Assembly (NCBI GenBank): GCA_963837755.1
Contig: CAWIOP010000002.1
Location: 496,001-560,000, forward strand
DNA length: 64,000 bases
Source of the DNA: JADGHX01 sp963837755
Lineage (GTDB): Bacteria; Pseudomonadota; Gammaproteobacteria; Steroidobacterales; Steroidobacteraceae
Reading direction: 5' to 3'
The notes beneath the pieces were generated by a model. That model was given only the letters and a program-made list of their open reading frames with translations. It was not told the origin of the DNA and did no database searches. A program made the position numbers and the translations under genes. Positions 1 through 7,955 of this stretch are shown in pieces; positions within the stretch are counted from its first letter, which is position 1, and each line of letters opens with the position of its first letter.

Positions 1-640
1 CCAGGCCCGCGCCCGCTGGCTTCGTCGTGACGAAGGGCGAGAACAACCTGCCGACGATTTCCGGATCCATACCGGGGCCCGTGTCCATGACGCTGATCTC
101 AACGGTGTCTTCGGGCCCGGCGGCTGTACGCAAAATGATGTCACGCCGCTCGGGCGGCACGCTCTCGAGCGCCTCGATGGCGTTGCGGACCAGATTCAGC
201 ACAACCTGCTGGATCTCCACGCGGTTGACCAGCACCTCGGGCAGGTCCGCCGCGAGCTCCATCTCCAGGCGCGCGTTGTGCACCCGGGCATCCGTGAGCA
301 CCAGGCCCCGAAGCTCTTCTACGAGGCCGTTGCAGTCGACGAGCACTCGCTGGGTATCCGGCGTGCGCACGAGATTGCGCAGGCGGCGAATGATCTCTCC
401 CGCTCGCAGCCCCTGCGCCGTAATCTGCTGGAGGGCATCCCGAATCTCTGCCGTATCGGTGCTACCGCGTGCGAGCAGCCAGTCACAGGCCTGCGCGTAA
501 CTGGCAATGGCGGTGAGTGGCTGATTCAACTCGTGCGCGATGCCGGCGGCCATCTCGCCCATGGTGGCGAGACGTGAAACGTGAGTGAGCCTTTGCAGAA
601 GGGCCCATTGCTCATCCGGCGGTAAGGAATTGCGCGTCAT
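1..640 (-). CDS. Sensor-less histidine kinase (3' part cut off by window edge)
   Basis: Read from the minus strand, this is the transmitter of a two-component sensor kinase. The H-box is AGIAHELNQPLTAI with His at about residue 36, the N-box is NLVRNAIEA at about residues 149-157, a DTGPGM G1 box follows, and LFSPFVTTK is the F-box. The end of the ATPase domain runs off the window. The H-box type (HELNQPL) resembles FixL/NtrB-like kinases. The ATG at 640 lies only 36 bases after the glgC stop, so there is no room for a PAS or transmembrane sensor: the protein begins almost directly with HisKA. It is probably cytosolic and takes its input from a partner or from a response regulator beyond the window. 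Signal and target are unknown. Confidence 0.85.
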   Translation of the reverse strand, partial: MTRNSLPPDEQWALLQRLTHVSRLATMGEMAAGIAHELNQPLTAIASYAQACDWLLARGSTDTAEIRDALQQITAQGLRAGEIIRRLRNLVRTPDTQRVLVDCNGLVEELRGLVLTDARVHNARLEMELAADLPEVLVNRVEIQQVVLNLVRNAIEALESVPPERRDIILRTAAGPEDTVEISVMDTGPGMDPEIVGRLFSPFVTTKPAGAGL

Positions 641-676
641 AGACGCGCGGCACCGTCGCGCGTGACTGCCGCAGAG

Positions 677-1921
677 TCAAGCCACCGAGCGAAAATCCTT
701 GGAACGGGTCGCATCACCCGTGAGGAGTGCGATGCGAAGCCCGGCAACGACACCCTCGATGTTGCCCGGCGACTGGTAGCCCACGACGGTGCCTTCCGGC
801 ACATCGACGTCGCAGTCGACGATGACACGGCGAAGCTTGCAGCCTGCGCCAATGCGAGCGCCGGGCAGCACCACCGCTTCGTCGAGCAGGCTGCCATCGG
901 CAACGCGCACGTCGGTGGAGAGCACGCTGCGCGTGACCGAAGAGCGGCCGACGACAGTGCCGGCGGCGAGCAGCGAGTTGGTGACACTGTGCCGGCCCGC
1001 GTCATCGGCAATGCGCACGGGTGGGAAAGCCTGCGCCACAGTGTGAATGGGCCAGTGGGCGTCGTAGAGATCGATCCCCGGTGCGCTGTCGAGCAGCTCC
1101 ATGTGAGCGCTCCAGTAGGAGTCGAGCGTGCCGACGTCCCGCCAGTAGCCGGGCTCGCCTTTCTCGTCGAGGAACGGATGTGCCGCCGCCTGGCTCTCAC
1201 GCACCGCCATCGGCAGGATGTCCTTACCGAAGTCGTGAGATGAGCTCGCCTGCGAGGCGTCCCGGTTCAGCAGCTCGACCAGGTAGTCCGTGGTGAAGAC
1301 ATAGATGCCCATGGACGCGAGCACCGTCGACGCGGCGGTAGGGCCGGCGGCCGCTTCGAGCGTGGCCGCAGAGGGCTTCTCGATGAAGCTGCGCACTTTG
1401 CGCTGGGCATTGACGCCGATCACGCCGAAAGAGCCGGCGCTTTCGATGGGCACCGGCACGCAGCTGAGGGTGACGCCGACGCCGCTGGCCGCGTGCTGCT
1501 CGAGCATGCGCGCGTAGTCCATCTTGTAAATGTGATCACCGGCGAGCACGAGTGTGTAACGACTGCGCTGGGCGAGTAGCAGATCGAGGTTCTGGAAGAC
1601 CGCGTCGGCGGTGCCGGCGTACCAGCCGGAGTGAATGCGCTGCTGGGCTGGCCACACTTCGAGAAACTCGCCCATCGGGCGCGGCAGGAAATTCCAGCCG
1701 GCATTCAGGTGGGTGATGAGGCCGTGTGATTTGTACTGCGTTAGAACAGCTATGCGACGCACGCCGGAGTTGACGCAGTTCGAGAGAGTGAAGTCGATGT
1801 TGCGGCAGTGGCCACCGAAGGGGATGGCCGGTTTGCACTGCCAGCGCGTCAGCTCACCGAGCCTTGTTCCGTTTCCGCCAGCGAGAACCAAAGCAAACGT
1901 ATCACGCAGATGCTCGCGCAT
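677..1921 (-). CDS. glgC: Glucose-1-phosphate adenylyltransferase
   Basis: Makes ADP-glucose from ATP and glucose 1-phosphate, the committed step of bacterial glycogen synthesis, in the cytosol. The 414-residue product starts MREHLRDTFALVLAGGNGTR. It carries the nucleotidyltransferase signature AGGNGTRLGELT near residues 14-26 and the CKPAIPFGG motif just after it. The C-terminal part has the left-handed beta-helix type repeats of the family. Length is close to the enterobacterial enzyme (about 430). No glycogen synthase or branching enzyme is next to it. The only co-directional neighbour downstream is the histidine kinase, 36 bases away. Confidence 0.95.
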   Translation of the reverse strand: MREHLRDTFALVLAGGNGTRLGELTRWQCKPAIPFGGHCRNIDFTLSNCVNSGVRRIAVLTQYKSHGLITHLNAGWNFLPRPMGEFLEVWPAQQRIHSGWYAGTADAVFQNLDLLLAQRSRYTLVLAGDHIYKMDYARMLEQHAASGVGVTLSCVPVPIESAGSFGVIGVNAQRKVRSFIEKPSAATLEAAAGPTAASTVLASMGIYVFTTDYLVELLNRDASQASSSHDFGKDILPMAVRESQAAAHPFLDEKGEPGYWRDVGTLDSYWSAHMELLDSAPGIDLYDAHWPIHTVAQAFPPVRIADDAGRHSVTNSLLAAGTVVGRSSVTRSVLSTDVRVADGSLLDEAVVLPGARIGAGCKLRRVIVDCDVDVPEGTVVGYQSPGNIEGVVAGLRIALLTGDATRSKDFRSVA

Positions 1922-2084
1922 AGACCCACCGCCTCTGAATTCATCGGCGCGTCAGGTCGCAAGACGTGTGCCTGCCGTAGCTCCAGGGGGAGCAGCCACA
2001 TTGCGCGCGATATCAGGGCGACGCAAGTCTCGGTGCCGCTAGCGCAGGCCGGGCGGCACCGGGGTGTTTTCGATGATTGTTTCG

Positions 2085-2792
2085 TTACGCGCGCTTGACG
2101 CGGTCCGCGACGAACAACACGGGGCCCGTGGGGCCTCCGGTGGTGGAGCCGCCTTCCGGCTCCAGGCTCACGGCCACCTTCGACGCTCCGCGAAGCGCGG
2201 CACGCTGTGCGTCCGTCAGCTCGCGATCGATCTCGCCAGCGAGCGGCAGGAGGCCGAGGGAAACGGGAGCTGCGCCGTTGTCCGGCAGAGCCCACAACTC
2301 ATAGGACTTGCCGGCTTGAGCTACAGCACTTGCGCCTGCGTCCGCGACCGCGCGCAGGTGGCGCATGTCATCGTCGGCGTGCAGGTGCCAGGCGGGCTGG
2401 GTGGCGCGGTCTGCCGTAAGCGTGGCCAACTCGTGCAAGTCGGGGGCCTGCATTGCACGCCACGTCATGATGCCGCCGAACAGCACTGCGAAGAGAGCAA
2501 CGCCTGCAGCCAGGGCCTGCCACGGGGCTCGCTTTGCGGGAGGCGCTGGCGCGCGCGACCCGGCGGCGCCGATGCGCTTCTCGATCTGGTTCCACACGTT
2601 CGGCGAAGGGCGCATAGGAGACAACCTCAGGGCAAGGCCGGACAGCCGCTCCTCCCACGCCTGCACGCGACGCTCTACATGCCATTCTTTCGTGCGCCAG
2701 CGTTCAAACCGACGCCGCGCACGGCCGCCAAGCGTGCCGAGCACGTACTCGGCCGCGAGCGCATCGATGAGTTTCGGGTTGTCGTGTTTCAT
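2085..2792 (-). CDS. Anti-sigma factor, RskA/anti-sigma-K family
   Basis: A 235-residue single-pass membrane protein expected to hold the neighbouring ECF sigma factor inactive at the inner membrane. The N-terminal cytosolic part has the family pattern LAAEYVLGTLGGRARRRFE. One membrane segment, ALAAGVALFAVLFGGIMTW, lies near residues 90-110. The periplasmic RskA domain includes the typical GKSYELWALPD stretch. The ATG at 2792 overlaps the sigma stop by four bases (ATGA), so the two are translationally coupled. An open frame continues upstream in this frame inside the sigma gene, but the overlap and the family N-terminus fix the start here. Confidence 0.9.
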   Translation of the reverse strand: MKHDNPKLIDALAAEYVLGTLGGRARRRFERWRTKEWHVERRVQAWEERLSGLALRLSPMRPSPNVWNQIEKRIGAAGSRAPAPPAKRAPWQALAAGVALFAVLFGGIMTWRAMQAPDLHELATLTADRATQPAWHLHADDDMRHLRAVADAGASAVAQAGKSYELWALPDNGAAPVSLGLLPLAGEIDRELTDAQRAALRGASKVAVSLEPEGGSTTGGPTGPVLFVADRVKRA

Positions 2793-3394
2793 CGTTCCAG
2801 ACACTGCCGGAGCGAGGCGAGCCCGCGCCGGATCCAACTTTTTACCGTCCCCAACGGCTGTCGCGTCACGCGCGCGATATCCGCGTGCGACGCCCCTTCT
2901 ACGAATGCGAGCTCGATGCCCCGGCGCTGGTCGGCGCTCAGCAGCTCGAAGCAGCGGGCGAGGGCGGCGGCGGAGCGGCCCGCGCCGGCCCAGTCCATGC
3001 CCCCTTCGGTGACGAGCTGCGGCAGCTGCTCGATCTCCGCTTCCCGATATAACTCCGCGCGCTCCGCGCGCAGCACGTCGATGGCGCGATAGCGAGCGAT
3101 TGACATGAGCCAGGCGCGGGGGCGGCCGCGCCGGCTTTCGAACTGTCCGGCCCGCTGCCAGATGCTCACGAACACATCCTGCAGGGCTTCTTCGGCGAGC
3201 GCGCGGCGTTTCAAAATGCGCACCATGCACGCGAACAGTTGTGGGGCGGTTCTGTCATAGAGTTGCCGCAACGCCTGAGCATTGCGCGCGGCGCAGGCCG
3301 CGATGAGTCGCGTGAGCTCGACGTCATCCCCGTCCACGTCGGGACTGGTGTTGGGTGATCGTCCTGCCGCTTTAGGTGGTGCGTTGAGCGCCAT
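2789..3394 (-). CDS. ECF RNA polymerase sigma factor (SigK-like)
   Basis: A sigma-70 family, extracytoplasmic-function sigma factor of 201 residues. Region 2 is visible as LYDRTAPQLFACMVRILKRR, followed by AEEALQDVFVSIWQRAGQF and WLMSIARYRAIDVLR. Region 4 contains the helix-turn-helix GASHADIARVTRQPLGTVKS. I chose the ATG at 3394 (MALNAPPKAAG), which has an AGAGG just upstream. The frame stays open further upstream but with no conserved sequence. Overlap with the RskA-type anti-sigma gene indicates a classic sigma/anti-sigma pair. The regulon cannot be read from the window. Confidence 0.92.
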   Translation of the reverse strand: MALNAPPKAAGRSPNTSPDVDGDDVELTRLIAACAARNAQALRQLYDRTAPQLFACMVRILKRRALAEEALQDVFVSIWQRAGQFESRRGRPRAWLMSIARYRAIDVLRAERAELYREAEIEQLPQLVTEGGMDWAGAGRSAAALARCFELLSADQRRGIELAFVEGASHADIARVTRQPLGTVKSWIRRGLASLRQCLER

Positions 3395-3513
3395 GTCCTC
3401 TATACGTCCTGTCAGGTACCGCGGATGCAGGTTTACGCAAGGTGAAATTATGCCGGTGCGAACCTGTGAAGTGCATCGCTTTGCAGCATCTGCGCACCGT
3501 GCGTGCGTCACAG

Positions 3514-6500
3514 TTACTCGAGACTTTCGACGTGCTCACGCAACTTCGACACCACCTCATCGCGCCGAACGATGTCGAATCCGCCACCCGCCTCGGGCGA
3601 AATGTTCTTCAGCAGCGCGGCGATCACGGTTTCCAGGTTTCGTTTTGCCGCGAGCCTCTGTTCCTCAGTGCCGCGCCGGGCGTTGTAGTACGTCGCGTTG
3701 CCGAGGCTCCAGAGTGATTCGACCGCTACGTCGTAGCGGCCGGCCGCGAGCCCGCAGCGGGCCCTGAGGCCATGCAGCGTGCGGCTCGGCTGCGCGACGA
3801 TGGCTTCGTCGATGATGGCGATGCATTCCTCCGCGGCAGGCCGACGCAGCGCCCGGGACGCCACGCGGCTTCGCCAGTCCGCGCGCAACTGGACAGCGTC
3901 GATCTTCCAGGGCTCGGTCCAGGGGACGCTCGCGAGCGTTGCGTCCATCTCCGACACGGCCTTCCAGTCGCCCGCATTCGCAAGCTGGCGCGCGCGCACC
4001 AGCACGCCAGCCACGCTTTCACGAACAGCGGGGCCTGACGCGGCGGGCTCGCCGCGAACGCGGAGCAGGGTGGCATCGACCTCGTGGCCCGAGGCGGTGC
4101 CCTGAAGCGCGCGGCCCAGGGCGGCGATCCGGTCGCTCACGCTTGCGTCGATCGCCGCGAACAGGGACATGCGGCGCGCGATGTATGGGAACGACACGCG
4201 CTCGCGGTACCCCTGGAACACCCAACTGTCCGGATTCTGTAGCGGGTCGTATGGAGCGAGGATGCGGCCGATGCCCGCCGCGTCGAGCCCTTGGCCGAAG
4301 TCGTAGAGGCTGGAAGTGGCCATGCGATTGTCGTCGTCCGTGATGAGCGGCGCGCCGGCGGCAAGCTTGCGTGCGCCATCGCCGTCCACCGCGAGCGCGG
4401 CGAACAGGTCTTCCACCGTGTTGATGCCGAGACGGCGGTAGTGCACCGGCGAGTACAGCAGCGGGCGACCCGAAGCGGCGAGGTCCACTTCCACGTTGAG
4501 CGGCATCGCCGAGGCGAGAAACACCAGCGTGTTCGGGTCTGGCCGATACAGGCGCACCTCGCCGAACGCTTCGAGCAACGTCGCGGTGAGCGAGCGCAGA
4601 AGCGGCTCGTTCAGGAACGTGACATTCATCCACTGGACGAATACGCCGTCGTCGCGCAGGTGCGCGCGTGCCTGCCGCATGAACTCCAGCGTGTACAGAT
4701 GCGAGGCGCCGGCCGTCCAGGGGTGTGACGGCTGCGAGACGATGGCGTCGTACTTGCGGCCGGTGAGGTTGAGCGCGCCGCGCGCGTCGTTCGAGATGAG
4801 CGTGAGCCTCGGGTCGGTCAGGGGGTCGTGCTTGCGCAGCGAGCGGGTGGCACGATTCGCGTCGATGACCTGCGGCTCGATCTCGATGACGTCGATCTTC
4901 TTCACGGAAGGCGGCACACCTTCCACCACCACGCCGCCGCCATAGCCCACGATGAGCATGTCTTGCGCTAGCGGGCGCGCGATGACCGCAAGCGGGGAGA
5001 GCCAGTACTCGCCGCTGAAACGGGGCGCCATGCCGGGCGTATCCATCATGGCTTCGGGCAGCCCGTTGGTTCGCAGCACGAGCCCGCCATCCTGCTTCAG
5101 CACCACGATGCTCGCGCTTCGACCTACGTCGTAATAGAGCCGTTTGCCCTCGTTCACGATGTTGAGGGGCGAGGCTCGCAACATTTCGTCTGGCGCGGAA
5201 GGTCTGAATGGCAGGGCCGCCGCGAGCGCCACAACGATCACCGCGAATCCGAATGCATGCGCCGGACGCGTGAGCATCCATGCCGCCGCAACGGCGAGCG
5301 CACAGCTTGTGGCCACCGCCACCTGGATGGCGCCTTCGAAGCGCAGCAGCGGAATGAGCACGAAGCCGGCGGCGAGCGAGCCCACGATCGCGCCAACGGT
5401 GTTCCACGCGTAGACGCGCGCGCTCGCAGACGCGGCGTCGTCGGCGCCATCCGCAAGAATTCGCACGGCGAGCGGAAACGTGGTGCCGATGCAGAACGTG
5501 AGCGGCAACAGCACGATCACGCCGAACGACGCCGTCACCGCGAGGCGGTGAGGCGGTGGAATGAAGTGATGCATGAACAGAAAGGCCGCGGCAGCCGCGA
5601 GGGCGCACCCAAGCTGGGCCATGGCCAACGCTTGCACGGCTCGTTCACGCGTTCGGGCCAGCAGCGCGCCAGCGCTGCCGCCCAGCGCGATGCCCGCAAG
5701 GAAGCTCGCCACCATGACGCCGAATGCATGGATGCTGCTGCCGAGCACGTGGCTCAGCAATCGCATCCACAGCACCTCGTGAAAGAACGCAACGGCTCCG
5801 GACACGAGCATCAGCGGCAGAATCCACGAGACGTCGGGCACCGAGCGCAGCCGCGACGTGATGCCGCCGCGCGAGGCGCCGTTCACTGCGGACCCCAGCG
5901 GCGCCGCATCCGCGCGGCGAGCCGTGAGCGCTGCGAGCAGGAAAATGGCCACGTTGATCGACGCGGCCACGCGCACGCTCTTCGTCAACCCAAGCTGGGG
6001 CAACAGCCAGAACGCGGTGAAGAGCGCGCCACCGACCGCGCCGACCGTGTTCATGGCATAGAGCAGCCCGATGCGGCTGCCGATCTCGCTCTCCGCGCGC
6101 ACCAGATGCCGTGCGAGCAGCGGCAACGTGGCGCCCATCAGCACGGTGGGAATGGCCAGCACGACGAATGCGCTCGCCAGGTAGAAGAAAGACGTGGCCG
6201 CTTGGGTGCTGTCGGGCGGGCCCGACTGGTTTCCAAGCATCGCGCGCAACAACCCGTCGCTCGCGAGCAGCAGAGCCGGCACCAACACCGCGGCACTTGC
6301 GCCGATTCCCAGCTCGAGCCCGGCATACAGGAGCACGGGCCGCGAGATGCGCGGCAACCAACGCTCCGCCGCCCACGCGCCCAGCGCAAGCCCGCCCATG
6401 TATGCGGCAAGCACGGTGGCAACGGCCAGCTCGGAGGTGCCGAACACCAGCGCGAACTGCCGCGTCCACGCCGTCTGATAGACGAGCGCGGCGAACCCGC

Positions 6501-6633
6501 TCAGCAGAAAGCAGAGTGCCAGCACTGCGATGATCGTTCCCTCTGATCGCTCGGTTTTTGAACCGACGAGACGCTCCGTTGGCGCCCCGGAGGGCGTGCC
6601 TGTTACGTTGACAGGCATCCGGGTTGCGAACAT
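3514..6633 (-). CDS. Polytopic membrane protein with spermidine-synthase-like domain
   Basis: A 1039-residue protein. The first half is many hydrophobic helices beginning with AVLALCFLLSGFAALVYQTA, the membrane module seen in 'fused MFS/spermidine synthase' proteins. From about residue 555 a Rossmann SAM-binding fold follows (LIVGYGGGVVVEG, then DVIEIEPQVIDANR). Where true spermidine synthases carry the catalytic DxxD loop, this protein reads SQPSHPWTAGASHLYT, the form typical of the membrane-bound relatives, so aminopropyl transfer is not assured. About 300 further residues follow with no fold I can name, possibly alpha-helical repeats. I prefer the ATG at 6633 over a TTG at 6654. It diverges from the SAM hydrolase gene across about 60 bases. 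Confidence 0.85.
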   Translation of the reverse strand: MFATRMPVNVTGTPSGAPTERLVGSKTERSEGTIIAVLALCFLLSGFAALVYQTAWTRQFALVFGTSELAVATVLAAYMGGLALGAWAAERWLPRISRPVLLYAGLELGIGASAAVLVPALLLASDGLLRAMLGNQSGPPDSTQAATSFFYLASAFVVLAIPTVLMGATLPLLARHLVRAESEIGSRIGLLYAMNTVGAVGGALFTAFWLLPQLGLTKSVRVAASINVAIFLLAALTARRADAAPLGSAVNGASRGGITSRLRSVPDVSWILPLMLVSGAVAFFHEVLWMRLLSHVLGSSIHAFGVMVASFLAGIALGGSAGALLARTRERAVQALAMAQLGCALAAAAAFLFMHHFIPPPHRLAVTASFGVIVLLPLTFCIGTTFPLAVRILADGADDAASASARVYAWNTVGAIVGSLAAGFVLIPLLRFEGAIQVAVATSCALAVAAAWMLTRPAHAFGFAVIVVALAAALPFRPSAPDEMLRASPLNIVNEGKRLYYDVGRSASIVVLKQDGGLVLRTNGLPEAMMDTPGMAPRFSGEYWLSPLAVIARPLAQDMLIVGYGGGVVVEGVPPSVKKIDVIEIEPQVIDANRATRSLRKHDPLTDPRLTLISNDARGALNLTGRKYDAIVSQPSHPWTAGASHLYTLEFMRQARAHLRDDGVFVQWMNVTFLNEPLLRSLTATLLEAFGEVRLYRPDPNTLVFLASAMPLNVEVDLAASGRPLLYSPVHYRRLGINTVEDLFAALAVDGDGARKLAAGAPLITDDDNRMATSSLYDFGQGLDAAGIGRILAPYDPLQNPDSWVFQGYRERVSFPYIARRMSLFAAIDASVSDRIAALGRALQGTASGHEVDATLLRVRGEPAASGPAVRESVAGVLVRARQLANAGDWKAVSEMDATLASVPWTEPWKIDAVQLRADWRSRVASRALRRPAAEECIAIIDEAIVAQPSRTLHGLRARCGLAAGRYDVAVESLWSLGNATYYNARRGTEEQRLAAKRNLETVIAALLKNISPEAGGGFDIVRRDEVVSKLREHVESLE

Positions 6634-6695
6634 GGTCCCGGACTCTACAAGCAAGGCCCGGCAAGGGCCATGAAATGCGCAACAGGGGTGTGTCG

Positions 6696-7526
6696 ATGAA
6701 GATGTCCGGCGTCATCACCATCACCACCGACTTCGGGCACCAGGGGCCGTTCGTCGGCGTGATGAAGGGCGTCATGCTGACCCGCCTGCCGGAGGCCCGC
6801 ATCATCGATCTCACGCACGAGATCGTCGTGCACTGGCCGGCGGAGGCCGGGTTCTGGCTCGCCCGCGCTTTCGGCTACTTCCCGCCCGGCACCGTTCACG
6901 TGGCCGTGGTCGACCCGGGCGTGGGCACGTCCCGCGACATCATCGCAGTGACGGCGAGCGGGCATGTCTTCCTGGCGCCAGACAACGGGCTGCTGGCGCC
7001 CGTCGTTGACCGCAACCCCGGGGCATCGGTAGTGAAGCTCACCGCGGCGCGCCTGTCTCATTTCGGAATCCACGCCCCGAGCGCCACCTTCCACGGCCGC
7101 GACATCTTTGCGCCCATTGCCGCGGAGCTCGCTGCCGGTCGCTGCGTGCCGTCCGACCTGGGCGAGCGCCAGTCGAGCGTGATACCGGCCTGGGTCGACG
7201 AGCCCACGGTGGAGCGGGGCGCGGTCAGCGGCGTGGTCATCACCATCGACCACTTCGGCAACCTCATCACGAACATCGACGCGGCGCTGATCCAGGCGCT
7301 GCCGAACCCCCGGGTGCACGCCGGCAACCACACCTTCCAGCTGTTGCGAACCTACGGGGACACGCAGCCGGGGCAGTATCTCGCGCTGGTGAATTCCTTC
7401 GGCGTCATCGAGATTGCCCGGGCGGAACAGAGCGCCGCGGACGGGCTTGGGGCTCGGGCCGCGGCGCCCCGGTCGTCATACGGGCGAGGGCGCCGGTTTC
7501 AGCGCCTGGGGACGGTGCTCCCATAA
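6696..7526 (+). CDS. SAM hydrolase (adenosine-forming), DUF62 family
   Basis: Family enzymes hydrolyse S-adenosylmethionine to adenosine and methionine, and relatives are fluorinases and chlorinases. Family hallmarks are ITITTDFGHQGPFVGVMKG at the N-terminus, DLTHEI, VVDPGVGTSRD, APDNGLL, FHGRDIFAP and, in the C-terminal barrel, IDHFGNLITNID and LVNSFGVIEIA. The length of 276 residues is normal. The start at 6696 (MKMSGVITIT) has an AGGGG seven bases upstream. An earlier in-frame ATG adds only non-conserved residues. The extreme C-terminus drifts into an Arg/Gly/Ala-rich stretch after the last barrel strand, so a late indel cannot be excluded. Confidence 0.9.
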   Translation: MKMSGVITITTDFGHQGPFVGVMKGVMLTRLPEARIIDLTHEIVVHWPAEAGFWLARAFGYFPPGTVHVAVVDPGVGTSRDIIAVTASGHVFLAPDNGLLAPVVDRNPGASVVKLTAARLSHFGIHAPSATFHGRDIFAPIAAELAAGRCVPSDLGERQSSVIPAWVDEPTVERGAVSGVVITIDHFGNLITNIDAALIQALPNPRVHAGNHTFQLLRTYGDTQPGQYLALVNSFGVIEIARAEQSAADGLGARAAAPRSSYGRGRRFQRLGTVLP

Positions 7527-7530
7527 ATCC

Positions 7531-7560
7531 TTGAAAGGCCGCGCGGAATCCGTATATAGT
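7531..7560 (+). promoter_or_regulatory. Sigma-70 type promoter
   Basis: TTGAAA at 7531-7536 and TATAGT at 7555-7560 are 18 bases apart (TATATA at 7553 would give 16). It lies in the gap after the SAM hydrolase gene and about 60 bases before the small acidic ORF, so it probably drives that gene and perhaps lysAC. Confidence 0.5.
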
Positions 7561-7628
7561 TCGCAGCTCATTGCACGCCACCGGTGCGTGTTAGTTGTTG
7601 AATTCACTTATGAATTATACAAACCGCG

Positions 7629-7847
7629 ATGTCCGAACGAGATAACGAGAGCTTCGATCTCGACGAAGAATTCCTGGGCACCGTCTCCGAGGACAGCACG
7701 GACTACGATCGTCTGCTGGACCGTGTAGACAAACGGGTGCGCAACCAGGGCAAGAAAGGCAAGGCCGCCTGGAGCAAGCTCGAGGAAGTGCTTGCCGATC
7801 GCAAGCTGGAGAAAGACCTCCAGGACGCCTTCGACGACGAGCCTTGA
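7629..7847 (+). CDS. Small acidic hypothetical protein (72 aa)
   Basis: I do not recognise this family. The product begins MSERDNESFDLDEEFLGTVS. It is acidic in its first half and has a mixed-charge middle (RVDKRVRNQGKKGKAAWSKL) and an acidic helix at the end. No signal peptide or membrane segment is visible, so it is probably cytosolic. It sits 70 bases downstream of a good promoter and about 110 bases before lysAC, in the same direction. Small charged proteins sit beside lysAC or envelope genes in other gammaproteobacteria, but a functional assignment would be a guess. Confidence 0.7.
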   Translation: MSERDNESFDLDEEFLGTVSEDSTDYDRLLDRVDKRVRNQGKKGKAAWSKLEEVLADRKLEKDLQDAFDDEP

Positions 7848-7955
7848 CCGGATGCCGCGCCAGCGGCGTTCGTTTTCCCGCTTCAATCAGGGTCGGGCCA
7901 GCTGCCAGCAGCCGTACGCCCGCACCGCCAGCCCAGCTAGCTCAGAGGTTCATCC

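Noticed and set aside
2085..3230. A 381-codon anti-sigma protein with a long Arg-rich N-terminus
   Set aside because: The extra part lies in the sigma gene and is a shadow; the ATGA overlap at 2789-2792 gives the natural start.
5257..6546. A 429-codon plus-strand frame antisense to the membrane protein gene
   Set aside because: Composition (Arg, His, Gln, Gly) and complete overlap with a well-supported gene mark it as a shadow.
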